Below, in pieces: positions 59,864 to 64,000 of a stretch of DNA of 64,000 nt (position 1 is its first letter; each line of letters opens with the position of its first letter). The stretch spans positions 62,001-126,000 of the forward strand of contig DASRAU010000046.1 in the NCBI GenBank assembly GCA_035638075.1, read 5' to 3'. The translations under genes and the position numbers were made by a program. The notes under the pieces were generated by a model. The model was not told the origin of the DNA. It made no database searches and saw only the letters and a list, made by a program, of their open reading frames with translations. Source of the DNA: DASRAU01 sp035638075. GTDB lineage: Bacteria > Acidobacteriota > Polarisedimenticolia > Gp22-AA2.

Positions 59864-61045
59864 TCACAATCCCAGAAGCGCGGCGGTGTGCCGCGCGATC
59901 ATCAGCTCTTCGTTGGTCGGCACCACCCACGCCGACACCCGGCTCTTCGCGGTCGAGATCCGCGGGCCGCCACGCTCGTTCGCCGCCGCGTCGATCTCGA
60001 GGCCGAGCCAGGCGCAGGCCTCGACGATGCGCCGGCGGATCTCCGCCGAGTTCTCGCCGATGCCGGCGGTGAAGACGAGACCGTCCAGCCCCTGGAGCGT
60101 CGCCGCCATCGCCGCGACGTGCTGCGCGGCCGAGGAGACGAAGTAGTCCACCGCGAGGCGCGCCTCGGGCGCGTCGTTCCCCACCAGGTCGCGCATGTCG
60201 TTGCTGATCCCGGAGATTCCGAGCAGTCCCGACTTCTTGTAGAGGAGTGTTTCGATCTCCTTCCCCGACATCCCCATCCCCTGCACCAGGTACAGGACCG
60301 CGCCGGGATCGAGGCTCCCGGGCCGCGTTCCCATGCACAGCCCGTCGAGCGCCGTGAACCCGAGCGTGGTATCCAGGCTCTTCCCGTTCTTCAGCGCGCA
60401 GAGGCTGGCGCCGCTGCCGAGGTGCGCGACGACGACCCGCTTCAGGGCGATCTCCGGCGCCACCTCGGGCAAGATTGAGGCGATGTACTCGTACGACAGG
60501 CCGTGGAAGCCGTAGCGCTGCATCCCGGCATCGCGGAACTCTTTCGGAAGCGGGACCAGCTCGGTGACCGCCGCGCGCCCACGGTGGAACGAGGTGTCGA
60601 AGCAGGCGACCTGGGGCACATCCGGGAGCTTTTCGAACACCGCCTCGATCGCCGCCAGGTTGTAGGGGACATGGAGCGGCGCCAGGGGAATGAGCTTCTT
60701 GAGCTCCGACAGGCATCGCGCGTCGACCTTGACCGGCGCCGTGTAGGTGGGACCGCCGTGCACGACGCGGTGCCCGACGCCCAGCACCTTGCCTCCTCCG
60801 AACTTCGAACGCAGCCAGGTGGCGACGGCGTCGAGCACCGGCCCGCCGTGCTTCAGCGACGCGTCGAGCTCCTGCCCGGCCAGCGGCTTGCCCTGCGCGT
60901 CCTTCACCGTGAGCTGCGGCTTGGTGCCGATTCCTTCGATCTGCCCGCGCGCCTCGAGTTCGAGGGCCCCCTGGCGAGGGTGCCCGAAGACGCGGAACTT
61001 CAGGCTCGAGGATCCGGCATTGAGAACGAGGAGATGATCGCCCAC
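59864..61045 (-). CDS. ackA: Acetate kinase
   Basis: The 393-residue enzyme transfers phosphate from acetyl phosphate to ADP, giving acetate and ATP. N-terminal VLNAGSSSLKF, the HRVVHGG block, FDTSFH, YGFHGLSYEY, and GLVFTAGIGENSAEIR are the family signatures. Length matches E. coli AckA (400). The start is GTG at 61045 with GAGGGG upstream, 8 bases after the stop of the phosphotransacylase gene. It completes the substrate-level ATP step of the PFL route. Confidence 0.94.
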   Translation of the reverse strand: MGDHLLVLNAGSSSLKFRVFGHPRQGALELEARGQIEGIGTKPQLTVKDAQGKPLAGQELDASLKHGGPVLDAVATWLRSKFGGGKVLGVGHRVVHGGPTYTAPVKVDARCLSELKKLIPLAPLHVPYNLAAIEAVFEKLPDVPQVACFDTSFHRGRAAVTELVPLPKEFRDAGMQRYGFHGLSYEYIASILPEVAPEIALKRVVVAHLGSGASLCALKNGKSLDTTLGFTALDGLCMGTRPGSLDPGAVLYLVQGMGMSGKEIETLLYKKSGLLGISGISNDMRDLVGNDAPEARLAVDYFVSSAAQHVAAMAATLQGLDGLVFTAGIGENSAEIRRRIVEACAWLGLEIDAAANERGGPRISTAKSRVSAWVVPTNEELMIARHTAALLGL

Positions 61046-61053
61046 GGCGCCCC

Positions 61054-61998
61054 TCAGGCTTTCGGAGCGGGGGTGCCGCGCCGGGCGTGCGCCGCCAGCA
61101 TGGCGACGGCGCACGAGGCGATGCGGGCCCGCACGCTGTCGGCCCGGCTGGTCAGGATGATCGGCACCTTCGCCCCGAGCACCAGCCCGGCGCTGTCGGC
61201 GTTCGCCAGGAAGGTGAGCTGCTTGGCGAGGATGTTGCCCGCCTCGAGGTCGGGGGCCAGCAGGATGTCGGGGTCCCCGGCGACCTCGGACGTGATCCCC
61301 TTGATCTTCGCCGCCTCGGCGCTGATGGCGTTGTCGAACGCCAGCGGCCCGTCCAGTATCGCGCCGGTGATCTGCCCGCGGTCGGCCATCTTGCACAGCG
61401 CCGCGGCGTCGAGGGTCGCCGGCATCTTCGACGTCACCGTCTCGACCGCGGCCAGGATGGCGACCTTGGGCTTGTCCCGTCCCAGCGACACGACGAGATC
61501 GATGGCGTTGCGCAGGATGTCCGCCTTGTCCTCGAGCGTCGGCGCGATGTTGATGGCGCCGTCGGTGACCACCAGGACCTTGTGGTAGGTCGGCACGTCC
61601 ATCACGAAGACGTGGCTGATGCGGCGCGCCGTGCGCAGCCCTCCCTCGCGCGCCACCACCGCCCCCATCAGCTCGTCGGTGTGCAGGCTGCCCTTCATCA
61701 GGAGCTCCGCCTTCCCCTCGCGCACGAGGGACACCGCCTTCTCCGCCGACCCGTGGCTGTGCGGCGCATCGACGATCTCGTACGGCTTCAGGTCGAGCTT
61801 CGCCGCGGCGGCGACCGCGGCGATCTTCGCCGCCGGCCCGACCAGGATCGGCTTGATGAGCCCGAGCCGCGCCGCCTCGACGGCGCCGGACAGCGCCGAC
61901 TCGTCGCACGGGTGCGCCACCGCCGTGGGGATCGGCTCGAGCCTGGCGCAGCGCTCCAAAAGGGCTTCGTATTTCCCGGTTCCGGTCCTGGCGCTCAT
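61054..61998 (-). CDS. Phosphate acetyl/butyryltransferase
   Basis: The 314-residue enzyme belongs to the PTA_PTB family (AHPCDESALSGAVEAARLGLIKPILVGP near the start, LLMKGSLHTDELMGAVV, DGPLAFDNAIS, and APDLEAGNILAKQL). Size and motifs are those of the short Ptb-like branch. Next to ackA and pflB it most plausibly acts on acetyl-CoA. It starts at ATG 61998 with GGGAGC upstream. No N-terminal regulatory domain as in long E. coli Pta is present. Confidence 0.9.
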   Translation of the reverse strand: MSARTGTGKYEALLERCARLEPIPTAVAHPCDESALSGAVEAARLGLIKPILVGPAAKIAAVAAAAKLDLKPYEIVDAPHSHGSAEKAVSLVREGKAELLMKGSLHTDELMGAVVAREGGLRTARRISHVFVMDVPTYHKVLVVTDGAINIAPTLEDKADILRNAIDLVVSLGRDKPKVAILAAVETVTSKMPATLDAAALCKMADRGQITGAILDGPLAFDNAISAEAAKIKGITSEVAGDPDILLAPDLEAGNILAKQLTFLANADSAGLVLGAKVPIILTSRADSVRARIASCAVAMLAAHARRGTPAPKA

Positions 61999-62011
61999 CG
62001 AATGCTCCCGT

Positions 62012-63286
62012 TCACGTGGGACTGCGCACGGCCGCCGCGGTCGCGGGGAGGGCCCGCCCTGCCCGCCCGGTCTCCTTGAGCAGGAGAGTGAGGACGATCG
62101 CCCCGGCGATTCCGTAGAGAAGCGGCGTGAAGGCGGCGCGGTAGTGCTCCAGCGCCATGGTCGCGGCGCCCCCCGAGGCGCGCCGCAGCGCCGCGGCAAA
62201 GAGGGGGCCGAGCAGGGCGCTCAGCGTGAAGTTCACGAAATTGATGACACCCGTCGCCGTGCCTCCGAGGGACGGCGGGTTGGCCTCCTTCACGACGGTG
62301 TACGGGATCATCGCCGCGCCCGAGGCGACTCCCATGGCAAGGCCGACGACGTACGGCGGCAGCGCGTCCGCTCTGCCGTACAGGGCCCACGCCGTGCACG
62401 CGAACACCATCAGGGCGCCGCCGAGAATCACCGGCTTGCGCCGGCCGAGCCGGTCGGAGATGAACCCGAGCAGCGGACAGCCGACGATCCAGCCGAACGG
62501 AACCGCCGCCGATCGCAGCACCGCCTCGGCGTACTCGAGGCCGTGCCCCTCCTGCAGGTAGCGCACGCCCCAGACCATGTCGAAGATCGTCGTCGGAATG
62601 AAGAGCAGCCCCGCGATGAGCCCGCACAGGATCGACTGCGGGTTCCTGAAGACGAGGCCGAACGCCGCCGCCAGGCCCGGCTTCGAACCTCCCGCCGGGG
62701 CGGCCGGCTTCCCCTTCGGCAGGATGAGCATCAGCACCGCGCCGATGAGAAGCCCGGCGACGCCCATCCCGATCCAGAACGCGCGCCAGGTCACTCCCGA
62801 GGCGATGAGCGGCCCGACCGCGAACTGCCCCACCGATCCTCCCGCCATGCCGCACATCTGCGTCGCGCCGATGAGGGTCGCGGCTTTCCCGGGAGGGAAG
62901 GCGCGCGTGGCGACGTCGATCGCCCCGATCAGGGCGAAGACGCCCCCCGCCCCCTGGAGGAAGCGGCCGCAGCCCGCCGCGGCCGGATGGCCGGTCGCGA
63001 ACAGCAGCGCTCCGATCCCGACCATCGCCGCCGCCGCCGGGACCACCCGCGCGGCCCCGAGCCGGTCCATGGCGGCGCCGGAGACCAGGCTGAACGGAGA
63101 GTAGCCGTAGTAGAAGAGCCCGACGAGGGACGCGACCGCGAGGGCGCTGATGCCGAGCCCTTCCGAGAGCTGCGGCAGCATGACGGCGGGGCAGGAGCGG
63201 GCGACGTACTGGTAGAAATAGAACATCGCCAGGACGAACCACGCCGCCATCGCGGCCCCGACGCCGGGCCTGCCGCCGCTCCCCAC
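62012..63286 (-). CDS. MFS transporter, OPA/NarK-like
   Basis: The 424-residue protein has 12 hydrophobic segments, with the first helix AWFVLAMFYFYQYVARSCPAV. MDRLGAARVVPAAAAM is the loop after helix 2, and SDRLGRRKPVI is the MFS motif between helices 8 and 9. Proteins of this type move organic phosphates, nitrate or small carboxylates/amino acids. Its place between a serine dehydratase and the PFL/Ack genes suggests serine, pyruvate or formate traffic, as inference. The start is GTG at 63286, 12 bases after the sdaA stop. Confidence 0.82.
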   Translation of the reverse strand: MGSGGRPGVGAAMAAWFVLAMFYFYQYVARSCPAVMLPQLSEGLGISALAVASLVGLFYYGYSPFSLVSGAAMDRLGAARVVPAAAAMVGIGALLFATGHPAAAGCGRFLQGAGGVFALIGAIDVATRAFPPGKAATLIGATQMCGMAGGSVGQFAVGPLIASGVTWRAFWIGMGVAGLLIGAVLMLILPKGKPAAPAGGSKPGLAAAFGLVFRNPQSILCGLIAGLLFIPTTIFDMVWGVRYLQEGHGLEYAEAVLRSAAVPFGWIVGCPLLGFISDRLGRRKPVILGGALMVFACTAWALYGRADALPPYVVGLAMGVASGAAMIPYTVVKEANPPSLGGTATGVINFVNFTLSALLGPLFAAALRRASGGAATMALEHYRAAFTPLLYGIAGAIVLTLLLKETGRAGRALPATAAAVRSPT

Positions 63287-63298
63287 GACCTGCCGGTC

Positions 63299-64000
63299 CT
63301 AGCAGAGCGTGACGGAGACCGCCAGGCCGCCTTCGGAGGTCTCCTTGTACTTCGAGTTCATCTCCTTGGCGGTGAGCGCCATGGCGTTGACCGTCGTGTC
63401 GAAGTCGAGGCGCCGGTTCACGGGAATCTCGTTGCTCGCGATCATGAACCCGGTCCAGGACTTGATCGCGCCGAAGGCGCAGCGCTCGATGCACGGCACC
63501 TGCACGTAGCCCGCGACCGGGTCACAGGTCATGCCGAGATGGTGCTCGATCGCCGCCTCCGCCGCGTTGGCGACGACCTGGGGCGGGAAGTCGTGCGCCT
63601 GGGCGATGAGGGCGGCCCCCATGCCGGAGGCAACACCAATCTCCGCCTGGCAGCCGCCTTCCGCGCCCGACAAGGTCGCGTTGTGCTTGCACAGGTACCC
63701 GACCCCCGCGGCGGCGAGCATGCCGTTGCGCAGCTTCTCCGGGGGGAGCTTGCGTCCCCCTTCGCCGAGGCCGTACAGCACGGCCGGGATGACGCCGGCC
63801 GAGCCTCCGGTGGGGGCCGTCACGACGAGGTGGCCGCGGGCGTTTTCCTCCGAACCCGCGAGAGCGTACGCCGCGACGACGCCGAGCCCGCGCTGCTTCT
63901 CGTACTCATCGTCCATCGCCCGCTTGTAGACCTCCCCCGCCTTGGTCTTGAGCTTGATCGGCCCGGGAAGCGTCCCCTCCGGCATCGCGAGGCCCGACTT
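63299..64000 (-). CDS. sdaA: L-serine ammonia-lyase (iron-sulfur type), C-terminal part, 5' end outside the window
   Basis: The 233 residues visible form the catalytic alpha domain of the [4Fe-4S] L-serine dehydratase, which turns serine into pyruvate and ammonia. TAPTGGSAGVIPAVLY is followed by CKHNATLSGAEGGCQAEIG and then CDPVAGYVQVPCIERC, which supply cluster cysteines. The frame is open to base 64000, so the N-terminus (beta domain) lies beyond. It would feed pyruvate directly to PFL. Confidence 0.92.
   Translation of the reverse strand, partial: KSGLAMPEGTLPGPIKLKTKAGEVYKRAMDDEYEKQRGLGVVAAYALAGSEENARGHLVVTAPTGGSAGVIPAVLYGLGEGGRKLPPEKLRNGMLAAAGVGYLCKHNATLSGAEGGCQAEIGVASGMGAALIAQAHDFPPQVVANAAEAAIEHHLGMTCDPVAGYVQVPCIERCAFGAIKSWTGFMIASNEIPVNRRLDFDTTVNAMALTAKEMNSKYKETSEGGLAVSVTLC

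Noticed and set aside
57495..60146. A long open frame on the plus strand across pflB and pflA
   Set aside because: PflB and PflA are unambiguous on the other strand. The shadow is His/Arg/Leu-rich without domains.

Overview
The window is one stretch of a very GC-rich bacterial chromosome, densely packed with genes and carrying no rRNA, tRNA, insertion sequence, phage or CRISPR signal that I can see. The cell is Gram-negative: at least a dozen products have signal peptides plus outer-membrane beta-barrel character (patatin-BamA fusion, BamA-like barrel, DcaP-like and DUF3011 porins, several small barrels). The mix of TrmFO, CRTAC1/ASPIC repeats, TSP3 repeats, DUF4136, DUF748, BON and multiheme cytochrome-TPR proteins suggests an Acidobacteriota-like or neighbouring deep-branching soil or sediment lineage. 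That placement is an inference from gene content, not a proven assignment.

Layout. 1-5.8 kb: end of a truncated gene, BON lipoprotein, trmFO, a TSP3-repeat secreted protein, and a minus-strand operon (GNAT, hydroxyacid dehydrogenase, YkgJ-type cysteine-cluster protein). 5.8-16.6 kb: minus-strand MFS, CRTAC1 lipoprotein, dioxygenase, patatin-BamA, phosphoglucomutase, an outer-membrane protein and an M48 protease. 16.6-24.5 kb: AsmA/DUF748-like giant, Ca2+/H+ antiporter, K+ channel and small exported proteins. 24.6-28.3 kb: tandemly duplicated barrels and a BamA-like pair. 28.3-31.6 kb: OmpR-type two-component system divergent from a sigma-70 family factor, with 11-bp repeats between them. 31.6-43.8 kb: envelope proteins, octaheme cytochrome-TPR, VIT-like and Cax-like transporters, YihY.

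43.8-64 kb is a long minus-strand run that reads as one metabolic theme, acidic/amide amino acid and serine fermentation. Exported glutaminase and asparaginase deamidate Gln and Asn. A DcaP-type porin, a DASS carrier and an AspT-like exchanger move the products, and aspartase makes fumarate. Malic enzyme and serine dehydratase yield pyruvate, which pyruvate formate-lyase (with its activase), a phosphotransacylase and acetate kinase convert to formate, acetate and ATP. An exported amidohydrolase with its own DUF3011 porin sits inside this run.

A recurring regulatory feature is a -10-like hexamer (TAGAAT, TATAAT, TATCCT, TAGGAT and similar) 5-10 bases before the start codon with no Shine-Dalgarno sequence, suggesting leaderless mRNAs. 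Other genes carry clear GGAGG-type ribosome sites. No gene-free stretch exceeds 300 bases. The longest gaps are 34997-35228, 24498-24691, 796-967, 100-258 and 30387-30530, and what I see in each is described in the feature list.
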